Source: Flammeovirga pacifica (lineage in GTDB: Bacteria; Bacteroidota; Bacteroidia; Cytophagales; Flammeovirgaceae). Taken from it: DNA of 64,000 nt. The position numbers were made by a program, and so were the translations under genes. Location of the stretch: positions 1 through 64,000 of the forward strand of contig NZ_JRYR02000001.1 of the NCBI RefSeq assembly GCF_000807855.2. Direction: 5' to 3'. The notes beneath the pieces are model-generated. The model had not been told where the DNA came from and searched no databases. It was given only the letters and a program-made list of their open reading frames with translations. Of the stretch, positions 26,353 through 33,897 are shown one piece after another. Within the stretch, counting starts at the first letter, position 1, and the number at the start of each line of letters is the position of its first letter.

Positions 26353-27999
26353 ATGACTTTTATCTCAGCACTTGACGCATTTAAAAAATGGGAGTCAGAA
26401 ACTCCTAACCTTCCGTTTTTACATCAGAATATCCATGGAGAAAAATTAACTGTTACTTATCAAGAAGCCGGAGAACAATGTAGAAGAATGGCTACTGCCC
26501 TACATAATATGGGTATAGAAAAAGGGAGTCACGTTGCTCTTTTATCAAAAAACTGTTCACATTGGATTATGGCTGACCTTGCTATTCTTATGGCAGGCTG
26601 CGTAAGTATTCCTATTTATCCAACAACGGATAAAGATACAATAAAGATGATCTTAGAACATTCAGATTCTAAAGCAGTCTTTATTGGAAAACTAGATGAT
26701 TATGCATCTCAAGAAGAAGGGGTGAAAGCAGTAGATATTCCAAGAATTGGTGTTGAAATGCATGGGGTAAAAGAAACACATGGTTGGGATGAATTAGTGA
26801 AGAAAAATGCTCCTCTATCAGATATTTATCAACCGGGTTCTGATGATTTAATGACGATTCTTTATACTTCAGGAACAACAGGTAATCCTAAAGGAGTAAT
26901 GCATAAATATGGTAGTGTTGAATTTGCTGTAAAAGAATTTGAACATCATTTTGATTTACCTAAAAACCCGAGATTCTTTGCATTTCTATCTTTAGCACAT
27001 ATTGCAGAAAGAGCAGCATATGAATTTATTGGTTTGTATTTAGGGGGCTCAATTGCCTTTCCAGAATCTTTAGAATCTTTCCCTGCAAACTTAGCAGAAG
27101 CAAAGCCTCATATGTTTTTTGCTGTGCCAAGAATTTTCCAAAAATTTCAGGAAAGTATCTTAAAGAAAATGCCACAAGGCAGGTTAGACTTGTTATTAAA
27201 AATACCTTTTATAAATAATGTCATTAAAAAGAAGATTACAACGGCTTTAGGTTTCCAAGAAGCTGTTTCTGTCATTTCTGGTGCAGCCCCAATTTCTCCC
27301 GATTTACAAGAGTGGTTTAAGAAATTAGGTATTGATGTTAATCAAGGATACGGTATGTCTGAGGATGTTTGTGTATCTCATATGAACTTCCCTGGCATGA
27401 ATAGAATAGGATCTGTTGGATTAAAATACGATCATATTCAAACCAAGCTTTCAGAGGAAGGAGAAGTAAGAGTAAAAAGTGATTGTTTAACCTTAGGATA
27501 TTATAAGGAGCCAGAAAAGACAAAAGAACTTTTTGATGAAGAAGGATTCTTAAAAACGGGTGATTTAGGGGAATATGATCATGACGGTTACCTATCAATT
27601 GTAGGTAGGGTGAAAGATCAATTTAAAACAGATAAAGGGAAGTATATTTCTCCTAATCATTTAGAATTGCCACTATCTGATAACCATTTTGTAGAGCAAG
27701 TTTGTGTAGTAGGTACAGGTATCCCTCAGCCAATTGCATTAGTCATACCTTCTGAAGACGGTAAAGCTGTAGCAAAAGAAGAATTGAGTAACTCTTTAAG
27801 TGAAACTTTAAAAGCGTTAAACGCTACCCTTCCGAATTATGAGAAAATTGCCAAATTGATTGTTATGAAGGAAGACTGGACGATAGACAATGGTTTATTG
27901 ACTCCAACACTCAAATTAAAGAGGAATAATTTAGAAAAGATTCATCAGCCGTTTTATAGTGAATGGTTTGCTAAGAATGATACAGTGATTTTTGAATAA
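26353..27999 (+). CDS. long-chain fatty acid-CoA ligase (AMP-binding)
   Basis: A 548-residue adenylate-forming enzyme. The P-loop-like AMP motif YTSGTTGNPKGVMH lies around 172-185. Further motifs are the adenine-binding GYGMSED (about 336) and TGDLG (about 403) with IVGRVKDQFKTDKGKYISP, which carries the hinge and the catalytic Lys loop. It is slightly shorter than typical FadD-type proteins. It would activate fatty acids for beta-oxidation or lipid synthesis. Single gene. Confidence 0.87.
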   Translation: MTFISALDAFKKWESETPNLPFLHQNIHGEKLTVTYQEAGEQCRRMATALHNMGIEKGSHVALLSKNCSHWIMADLAILMAGCVSIPIYPTTDKDTIKMILEHSDSKAVFIGKLDDYASQEEGVKAVDIPRIGVEMHGVKETHGWDELVKKNAPLSDIYQPGSDDLMTILYTSGTTGNPKGVMHKYGSVEFAVKEFEHHFDLPKNPRFFAFLSLAHIAERAAYEFIGLYLGGSIAFPESLESFPANLAEAKPHMFFAVPRIFQKFQESILKKMPQGRLDLLLKIPFINNVIKKKITTALGFQEAVSVISGAAPISPDLQEWFKKLGIDVNQGYGMSEDVCVSHMNFPGMNRIGSVGLKYDHIQTKLSEEGEVRVKSDCLTLGYYKEPEKTKELFDEEGFLKTGDLGEYDHDGYLSIVGRVKDQFKTDKGKYISPNHLELPLSDNHFVEQVCVVGTGIPQPIALVIPSEDGKAVAKEELSNSLSETLKALNATLPNYEKIAKLIVMKEDWTIDNGLLTPTLKLKRNNLEKIHQPFYSEWFAKNDTVIFE

Positions 28000-28004
28000 T
28001 ATTG

Positions 28005-28046
28005 AAAAAAGTTTGAGAGATGAGAATTCTTTCAAACTTTTTTTTT
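28005..28046 (+). terminator. terminator of the acyl-CoA ligase gene
   Basis: AAAAAAGTTTGA (from 28005) pairs with TTCAAACTTTTTT (from about 28030), with an AG-rich loop and a T-run. Confidence 0.75.
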
Positions 28047-28111
28047 GTTGATATGCAACCAATGGAATATTATAATGTCCTTATAATGAATCAACAAAAA
28101 TCTTTGCAATA

Positions 28112-28288
28112 ATGAAAATTCTATTTCTCCTTCTCGTCTCAATCGTTTTCTATTCTTGTAATATAAACAAGTTTAGCTTTGAATCTGAAAATACCAAGCA
28201 GATCAAAGAAATTGAAAAACAAATCTTAAAACTTCAAGTACAAAAAGATTCTTTACAAAATAGTGCTGTCTATTTTCAATTTTCATAA
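28112..28288 (+). CDS. small lipoprotein-like protein with coiled coil (58 aa)
   Basis: A 58-codon frame read directly from the sequence. MKILFLLLVSIVFYSC is a short signal peptide ending in a Cys that could be lipidated (the lipobox FYSC is not ideal). It is followed by about 42 residues, the middle of which is a charged helix (KQIKEIEKQILKLQVQKDSL) with heptad spacing. AATCTTTG, a near match to a -7 box, lies a few bases upstream, and a hairpin terminator follows the stop after 3 bases. An independent small gene is therefore plausible. Function unknown. Confidence 0.6.
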   Translation: MKILFLLLVSIVFYSCNINKFSFESENTKQIKEIEKQILKLQVQKDSLQNSAVYFQFS

Positions 28289-28291
28289 AAA

Positions 28292-28318
28292 AAACACCCC
28301 TAAAAAATAGGAGTGTTT
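28292..28318. terminator. bidirectional hairpin terminator
   Basis: AAACACCCCTA (28292-28302) pairs with TAGGAGTGTTT (28308-28318), with one wobble. A-rich sequence on the left gives a T-run on the minus strand, so it may end both the small gene and the yceI-like gene. Confidence 0.75.
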
Positions 28319-28341
28319 CATCTATCGAAAGTAAACTACAA

Positions 28342-28911
28342 TTATATAGTTTGTACTTTAAAGTCGATATCAAATTCATCGGCAATGGCTTTGTCACCTA
28401 AATCATCAAAGAAATTATTTGACCCATATTTCAAACCAAATTGAGTACGATCAATTTTAATTTTACCTTCTAAAACATGTGCTTTACCCTCTTTAGTTAA
28501 CTTAGAATCAAAAGCAATTTCTTTTGTAACTCCTTTAATAGTTAAATCACCTTTTAATTTGTGTACATCACCTTCTTGAGCAACTTCTTTAATTGTAAAC
28601 GTTGCAGTTGGATGTTTTTCTACATTAAAGAAGTCATCACTTTTTAAGTGCCCATTTAATTTTTGTTGCCATTCTCCTTCAAGGTCAGTTGAAGATAAAG
28701 ATGTTAAATCGATAACAATTGTACCTTCTTTAACTTGTCCTTTCTTTATTTTTAGTTCACCATCTTTTACAGCAACAGTTCCTGTATGGTTTGAACCTAC
28801 CACTTTATATCCTGTCCAGTTTACTTTTGAATGTTCTGTTGAAATCTTTTGAGCAAAAACAGATACAAAAGTAAATAACAATACTGAAAGTGTAAGAGTA
28901 AGCTTTTTCAT
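28342..28911 (-). CDS. YceI-family secreted lipid-binding protein
   Basis: A 189-residue exported protein (signal peptide to about residue 20, VFAQK). YceI proteins form a lipocalin-like barrel that binds isoprenoids or amphiphiles in the periplasm. The family pattern is clear: HSKVNWTGYKVVGSNHTGTV, the strand FFNVEKHPTATFTIK, and HKLKGDLTIKGVTKEI. Single gene; the ligand is not predictable. Confidence 0.9.
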   Translation of the reverse strand: MKKLTLTLSVLLFTFVSVFAQKISTEHSKVNWTGYKVVGSNHTGTVAVKDGELKIKKGQVKEGTIVIDLTSLSSTDLEGEWQQKLNGHLKSDDFFNVEKHPTATFTIKEVAQEGDVHKLKGDLTIKGVTKEIAFDSKLTKEGKAHVLEGKIKIDRTQFGLKYGSNNFFDDLGDKAIADEFDIDFKVQTI

Positions 28912-29230
28912 AAGTATAAAATTTAAGTGTTTTTTTATTACACTACAAACATATGTATATATAATATTTGTTCCAACAAATAAAGTTTAAAAATGAATTA
29001 GTTAACTTTATTTAACATTTAAACAGGGTTCAATTTTTATGTAGGTTTTAGAAGAATATTTAGTAATCACTTAGAAAATAGGGATAATGACATCTATACT
29101 TACAAAGAGAGAAATGGGATGGTAATTTTTGTTTAATGTCTTATAACTTCTTATGTAAGTGTGGTTTAATACAATTTGAATCGTTATATTAAAGGGTACA
29201 TACATTAATTTACTCCACATATCTAACAAA
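28912..29230. other. intergenic, no gene seen
   Basis: About 320 AT-rich bases between the divergent YceI gene and the small membrane protein gene. I find no coding frame and no hairpin with a T-tract. Promoters for both neighbours are expected here, but no matching pair of boxes was found by eye. Confidence 0.4.
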
Positions 29231-29440
29231 ATGAATAAGATCACGGCATATTACATATTACTAGCAATTGCAGTTTTAGGTTTAATTGTAATTTCTTATT
29301 CTTTGGTACCCAACCTACCATTAAGTAAAGAAGCTGTATTAATATTACAAGCCATATTAATCACAGTCTGTTTTACATTGCCGTTTAAAATTTACAACGA
29401 TGCTCACAATACCGATCAGAGCGAATCTACAGACCTTTAA
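29231..29440 (+). CDS. small two-TM membrane protein (69 aa)
   Basis: 69 residues with hydrophobic segments at about 7-27 and 34-53, a short polar N-terminus, and an acidic tail (NTDQSESTDL). The stop codon lies within the hairpin AGACC-TTTAA-GGTCT, whose T-run begins at once, so gene and terminator overlap. No known family recognised. Confidence 0.5.
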   Translation: MNKITAYYILLAIAVLGLIVISYSLVPNLPLSKEAVLILQAILITVCFTLPFKIYNDAHNTDQSESTDL

Positions 29441-29452
29441 GGTCTTTTTTTT
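29431..29452 (+). terminator. terminator overlapping the stop codon of the small membrane protein gene
   Basis: AGACC (29431-29435) and GGTCT (29441-29445), with TTTAA as the loop and an eight-T tail. The TAA stop is in the loop. Confidence 0.7.
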
Positions 29453-29460
29453 ATTTTAAA

Positions 29461-29525
29461 TTTTGACAGTTCAGTCAAAAATAGGTTATTTGCAAAAAAA
29501 CAAGTGTAACAAAAGTCAGTTGACT
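29461..29525. promoter_or_regulatory. two operator-like palindromes upstream of tetR
   Basis: TTTTGAC-N6-GTCAAAA (29461-29480, 7-bp perfect arms) and AGTCA-GT-TGACT (29514-29525, 5-bp arms) lie before the TetR-family start at 29545. They share the TGAC/GTCA half-sites typical of TetR-family operators. The second lies 19 bp before the ATG. Autoregulation of the TetR-AhpD pair is inferred. Confidence 0.55.
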
Positions 29526-29544
29526 CAGTAAATAAATTACAATT

Positions 29545-30126
29545 ATGGCTGGGAGACCAAAAATTTTCAACAGGGAAGAAGTACTTGATAAGTCAATTCA
29601 ATTGTTTTGGGAAAAAGGATACGAACAAACAAGTACTGTCGAGTTACTCAAAGCAGTTCAATTGAACAAGGGAAGTCTTTACAACGAATTTAATTCGAAG
29701 GAAGAACTATTTATTGAAGGGTTAAAGCAATTAGAGACCAAAGCTTTAAATGCATTTGAAGATAAATTAAAGACATCTGATCAACCTTTAAATGAAATAA
29801 AACTCCTTTTTAAAAGTATTATTGATAGCAATAATGAAGATAATTGTAAAGGGTGTATTCTTGGGAATACAATTATGGAATTTGCAGGACAAAACCCTCA
29901 AATTGTCAAAGAAGCTTCATTTTACATTGTGAAATTAGAATTACTTTTTGAAGAATATATCGAGAAAGCTAAAAATAATGAACAGTTTTCTTCTGAACAT
30001 TCTTCTAAAGATATTGCTCAGTACCTAATAAATTTTTGGAACGGTATAAACGTTTCCAGAAGAGTTTATCAAGAGGCATCGGTATTAGAAAATATGATTA
30101 ACTTTCATCTAACAATATTAGACTAA
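29545..30126 (+). CDS. TetR/AcrR-family regulator
   Basis: 193 residues. The N-terminal DNA-binding domain (about 1-50) has the TetR helix-turn-helix in GYEQTSTVELLKAVQLNKGSLYNEF. The C-terminal ligand domain is helical, with an NEDNCKGCILGN segment (CxxC-like) often seen in regulators controlling oxidative or electrophile responses. Its stop overlaps the next start by one base (TAATG), so it is co-translated with the AhpD-like protein, and palindromes upstream fit autoregulation. Confidence 0.85.
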   Translation: MAGRPKIFNREEVLDKSIQLFWEKGYEQTSTVELLKAVQLNKGSLYNEFNSKEELFIEGLKQLETKALNAFEDKLKTSDQPLNEIKLLFKSIIDSNNEDNCKGCILGNTIMEFAGQNPQIVKEASFYIVKLELLFEEYIEKAKNNEQFSSEHSSKDIAQYLINFWNGINVSRRVYQEASVLENMINFHLTILD

Positions 30127-30479
30127 TGGATTTATTAAAAGAATATAGAGATAGAAGATCTGCACAAAACAAAAAGGTAATTGATAATGCAGATAAGGTT
30201 GTCAAGAGAATTTTTAGCTTAGATACCATAACATTTCATGATGGAGCATTAGATGCTAAAACAAAAGAAATGATAGGTTTAACCACTTCACTTGTTTTGA
30301 GATGTGACGATTGTGTAAAATATCATTTAGAAAAATGTGTAGAAGTTGGTTATACTAAAGAACAAATTATCGAAGGTATGGCTGTTGGTAATGTAGTGGG
30401 AGGAACAATAGTTATACCTCATCTAAGAAGAGCTGTAGAATATCTAGAAGCCCTATTTGATGAAAAAGAGAATGCATAG
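30126..30479 (+). CDS. carboxymuconolactone decarboxylase / AhpD-like protein
   Basis: 117 residues. The AhpD-type redox site is CDDCVKYH (Cys60, Cys63, His67), within the conserved segment that continues EQIIEGMAVGNVVGG. In AhpD these residues reduce alkylhydroperoxidase. In a two-gene unit with a TetR regulator, a peroxide or electrophile response is the simplest reading. It is followed by an AT-rich terminator. Confidence 0.85.
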   Translation: MDLLKEYRDRRSAQNKKVIDNADKVVKRIFSLDTITFHDGALDAKTKEMIGLTTSLVLRCDDCVKYHLEKCVEVGYTKEQIIEGMAVGNVVGGTIVIPHLRRAVEYLEALFDEKENA

Positions 30480-30499
30480 ATATTTCCAATGATATTACG

Positions 30500-30538
30500 A
30501 AAAGAGAGATGAATTATTAAATTTGTCTCTTTTTTTTT
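30500..30538 (+). terminator. AT-rich terminator after the AhpD-like gene
   Basis: AAAAGAGA (from 30500) pairs with TCTCTTTT (from about 30526), with a wide loop and a nine-T run. The stem is weaker than in the other cases. Confidence 0.6.
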
Positions 30539-30585
30539 CACCCAATTCTTACTAATTTATATATATGTTGTAATGACATCAATTA

Positions 30586-30614
30586 TGAACTTGAATTTGA
30601 TGAATTGAAGTTCA
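30586..30614. promoter_or_regulatory. inverted repeat upstream of the gamma-glutamyl operon
   Basis: TGAACTTGAATT (30586-30597) and AATTGAAGTTCA (30603-30614) form a 12-bp dyad with one mismatch and a 5-base spacer, its right end 29 bp before the operon's first ATG. Position and symmetry fit an operator for a substrate-responsive regulator, but no regulator gene lies in the operon. Confidence 0.5.
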
Positions 30615-30642
30615 ATAATAAATCACCCAAAACTAACCCTAC

Positions 30643-32001
30643 ATGACTAAGCAAGAAATTATTGATTTACTAGAAGATAGTAGACATAACAAAATTAAAG
30701 TAGCTATTGTCGATATTGATGGTGTCCTGAGAGGGAAATACATGCACATTAAAAAGTTCATTTCGTCTCTTGAAAGTGGCTTTGGTTTTTGTGATGTTAT
30801 TTTTGGTTGGGATATGGTAGATGAGTCCTATGATAATGCTAAAGTGACTGGTTGGCATACGGGTTATCCAGATATGCCTGCAAGAATTGATACGACCACT
30901 TTTAGACAAATTCCTTGGGAAGATGATTTACCTTTTTTTCTAGCTGATTTTAGTAAAGAAAATAATGATGAAGCTACTGTTGGTCCGAGAGCCTTATTAA
31001 AAAGAGTAAAAGCTAAGGCAGAAGAAATGGGTTTTACTCCTTTGTTTTCTCAAGAGTTTGAATGGTTTAATTATCAGCAAACAACCTCAGAATTGCATCA
31101 AAAGGAGTTTAAAAACCTAACTCCTTTAACAGAGGGAATGTTCGGTTACTCTATTTTGAGATCATCCGAGAATAGTGATTTTTTTCACGATTTATTCGAT
31201 CTATTAGAAGAGTTTAATATTCCATTGGAAGGTTTACATACAGAAACAGGGCCTGGTGTTTTTGAGGCAGCTATACAATATAGCGATATTGTGTTAGCAG
31301 CCGATAGAGCCACTTTGTTTAAGTCAGCTGTAAAAGAAATAGCCTATAAACATGGGATTATAGCCAGTTTTATGGCAAAGCAAAATAAAGAGTTACCAGG
31401 CTGTAGTGGTCATATACATCAAAGTTTATGGGATAAAGATGCTCAGCAAAACCTGTTTTTTGATATCAATGAAAAAGATTGTATTTCTAAAACAATGCAA
31501 TCTTATATCGCGGGTCAATTACATTGTTTGCCGCTTCTATTACCAATGTTAGCACCTACTATTAATAGCTACAAAAGGTTAGTAGAAGGTGCATGGGCAC
31601 CTACTACATTAACTTGGGCGGTAGATAATAGAACAACGGCACTGAGAGTCCTTCCATTTGGAGAAAAATCGTCGAGGTTGGAAACTAGAGTTGTAGGGTC
31701 AGATGTAAATCCTTATTTAGCCATGTCTGCTTGTTTGGCAGCTGGATTATATGGTATAGAAAACAATTTGACTTTAAGCACACCTCAGACTATTGGTAAT
31801 GGTTATAAAAATACGGATCATGGCACTTTACCTACCAACTTATGGGAAGCAACTCAGAACATGAAAAACTCTGATTTAATCAAGTCATTCTTTGGCGAGG
31901 AGTTCGTAGAACATTTTTGTTTATCAAGAGAATGGGAGTGGCGAAAATTCATGAATGAGGTGACAGATTGGGAAACAAAACGTTATTTTGAAATCATTTG
32001 A
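30643..32001 (+). CDS. gamma-glutamyl-amine/amino-alcohol ligase (glutamine synthetase-like)
   Basis: A 452-residue ATP-dependent ligase of the glutamine synthetase superfamily. The GS folds are clear: FSQEFEWF and ETGPGVFEAAIQ carry the metal Glu residues, GCSGHIHQSLWD (about 252-263) the catalytic His, and DNRTTALRVL the Arg region. The length and start (VAIVDIDGVLRGKYM) fit PuuA/GlnA4-type enzymes that join glutamate to an amine and not true glutamine synthetase. Downstream are a dehydrogenase pair and a gamma-glutamyl hydrolase, so it likely starts a gamma-glutamylated catabolic route. The amine is not known. Confidence 0.85.
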   Translation: MTKQEIIDLLEDSRHNKIKVAIVDIDGVLRGKYMHIKKFISSLESGFGFCDVIFGWDMVDESYDNAKVTGWHTGYPDMPARIDTTTFRQIPWEDDLPFFLADFSKENNDEATVGPRALLKRVKAKAEEMGFTPLFSQEFEWFNYQQTTSELHQKEFKNLTPLTEGMFGYSILRSSENSDFFHDLFDLLEEFNIPLEGLHTETGPGVFEAAIQYSDIVLAADRATLFKSAVKEIAYKHGIIASFMAKQNKELPGCSGHIHQSLWDKDAQQNLFFDINEKDCISKTMQSYIAGQLHCLPLLLPMLAPTINSYKRLVEGAWAPTTLTWAVDNRTTALRVLPFGEKSSRLETRVVGSDVNPYLAMSACLAAGLYGIENNLTLSTPQTIGNGYKNTDHGTLPTNLWEATQNMKNSDLIKSFFGEEFVEHFCLSREWEWRKFMNEVTDWETKRYFEII

Positions 32002-32003
32002 TC

Positions 32004-33164
32004 ATGTTAAATATACATCAAACATATACCTATAATTTTCCCACTAAAATTCGATTTGGTGTTGGAGTAATTCAAGAACTTGCACCATGCCTTAAAGAGG
32101 AAAATATAAAGCATCCTATGTTAGTAACAGATGCTACTGTTCATCAATTACCATTCTTTAAAAAGTTAATTACCCAACTAGAAAATGCTCACTTTAAAGT
32201 GACGGTATACGATAGAATGCATAAAAACCCTGTTAAATCAGATGTTTTAGGTGGAAAGGAACTCTATAATGAAAATCAATGCGATGCTATTGTTGGCATT
32301 GGTGGTGGAGTAGCTATGGATGTTGCAAGAGCGATTACATTAAGTATCAATCATCATAGAGACCTTTTTGATTATGATGATTTGATTGGAGGTGATCAAT
32401 ATGTGACGGAAGAAGTACCTTTGTTTTTTACCGTTCCAACCACTTCTGGAACAGGTAGTGAAGTAGGTCGTTCTGCTATAATATCTGATGATGTCACCAA
32501 ACAAAAGAAAATTCTATTCTCACCAAAATTATTAGCTAAAATAGTATTTGCAGATCCTAACTTAACGTTGGATTTACCGCCTTTTATTACGGCTGCCACT
32601 GGAATGGATGCTCTTACGCATAACATGGAGGCTTATTTATCTAAAGGGTTTAACCCCATGTGTGATGGTATAGCATTACAAGGAATTAAAATGATAGGTA
32701 ATTCTATTGTTAGTGCTACCAATTCTCCAGATTTATTTTCACGCTCAAAAATGATGATAGGCTCGCTGATGGGGGCTGTAGCTTTTCAAAAAGGTTTAGG
32801 TATGGTGCATAGTTTGGCTCACCCATTATCTAGTTTATTAGACATGCACCATGGGTTAGCGAATGCCATTTGTTTACCTTTTGGCTTGGAATATAACCAA
32901 ACAGGATTTGAAGATAAATACAATATCATGGCTTATACGATGAGTTTAGGGTCTAACCAAGGTAAGAACTTAGTAGATTCAATTCATGTTATCAATGAGC
33001 AATTAAATTTACCGTCTAATCTAGCTTCACAAGGAGTGAAGGAGGAACATATAGCTCCATTAGCACAATTGGCTATTCAGGATTTTTGCCTTCCTTGTAA
33101 TCCTAAAGTGGTTAGTGAAGACGACTTTAGAGAAATCTATACTAAAGCATTACATTATGATTAA
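32004..33164 (+). CDS. iron-containing alcohol dehydrogenase
   Basis: 386 residues from the ATG at 32004; an in-frame TTG two codons earlier overlaps the upstream stop and is less likely. This is a group III Fe-dependent dehydrogenase. The dinucleotide-binding GIGGGVAMDVAR lies around 93-104. The metal ligands lie in TGMDALTHNMEAYLS (Asp and His) and in GMVHSLAHPLSSLLDMHHGLANA (two His). In this operon it takes the place where PuuB, a flavin amine oxidase, stands in the putrescine pathway, so the substrate would be an alcohol, such as a gamma-glutamylated amino alcohol, not a primary amine. It overlaps the hydrolase gene by 8 bp. Confidence 0.88.
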   Translation: MLNIHQTYTYNFPTKIRFGVGVIQELAPCLKEENIKHPMLVTDATVHQLPFFKKLITQLENAHFKVTVYDRMHKNPVKSDVLGGKELYNENQCDAIVGIGGGVAMDVARAITLSINHHRDLFDYDDLIGGDQYVTEEVPLFFTVPTTSGTGSEVGRSAIISDDVTKQKKILFSPKLLAKIVFADPNLTLDLPPFITAATGMDALTHNMEAYLSKGFNPMCDGIALQGIKMIGNSIVSATNSPDLFSRSKMMIGSLMGAVAFQKGLGMVHSLAHPLSSLLDMHHGLANAICLPFGLEYNQTGFEDKYNIMAYTMSLGSNQGKNLVDSIHVINEQLNLPSNLASQGVKEEHIAPLAQLAIQDFCLPCNPKVVSEDDFREIYTKALHYD

Positions 33165-33897
33165 GATAGGTATTTCTTCTTGTTTTATGTACCCTGATAT
33201 ATCTAGGCCTACATTTGGACCAAAAACACTTTCTTATGTTGAAAATGAAATGATGGAATATGTGGCTCAAGACAATGTACTACCAATTTTATTGCCTGAT
33301 CTTAAAAGAGACAAAGTGATAAGAATATTAGATCAGGTGCAAGGGTTAGTACTGCAAGGGGGAGTAGATGTTGCTCCTGAAACCTATCAAGAATCTCCAA
33401 TTGGACCATGGAAAGGCGATGCCTACAGAGATGAATACGAATTATTTTTAATAGAGGAAGCACTAAAGAGAGGACTGCCCATCTATGGAATTTGTCGTGG
33501 TTTTCAACTTTTGAACGTCTATTTTGGAGGAACACTTTATCAAGATACTATTACACAAAGACCAGCCTCCTTAGTACATCGATCTGCTGTAAAATATGAT
33601 CAAGTGTATCACTCGATTTCAATAAATAAAGGAACACACCTATATGATCTTTACCCCTTTGATCATCAAGTTCAAGTCAATTCGATTCATCATCAGGCCA
33701 TAAAAGACCTCGGAAAAGATTTAGAAATTTGGGCGCTTTCTGAAGATGGATTAATAGAAGCATTCGGAAGCAAGAAATATCCTAAAGGAAAAGTGATGGG
33801 TGTGCAATGGCATCCAGAATTCTCGAATACTTTGAAAGAAACTGTCATTAACCCTCAACCATTATATCAATCATTTTTAAAACATTCTCATGAGTAA
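33157..33897 (+). CDS. gamma-glutamyl hydrolase (PuuD-type, class I amidotransferase fold)
   Basis: 246 residues from the ATG at 33157 (MIKIGISSCFMYPD); a GTG 14 codons upstream would extend further into the alcohol dehydrogenase. It is peptidase family C26: catalytic Cys in GICRGFQLLN (about Cys113) and the His-Glu pair in GVQWHPEF near the end. PuuD-like enzymes release the final amino acid from its gamma-glutamyl adduct, returning glutamate. It overlaps both neighbours by 8 bp, so it is translationally coupled to them. Confidence 0.85.
   Translation: MIKIGISSCFMYPDISRPTFGPKTLSYVENEMMEYVAQDNVLPILLPDLKRDKVIRILDQVQGLVLQGGVDVAPETYQESPIGPWKGDAYRDEYELFLIEEALKRGLPIYGICRGFQLLNVYFGGTLYQDTITQRPASLVHRSAVKYDQVYHSISINKGTHLYDLYPFDHQVQVNSIHHQAIKDLGKDLEIWALSEDGLIEAFGSKKYPKGKVMGVQWHPEFSNTLKETVINPQPLYQSFLKHSHE

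Noticed and set aside
33115-33156. Upstream GTG start for the PuuD-type hydrolase
   Set aside because: It adds 14 residues with no family match and overlaps the alcohol dehydrogenase gene further; the Met at 33157 gives the family N-terminus.
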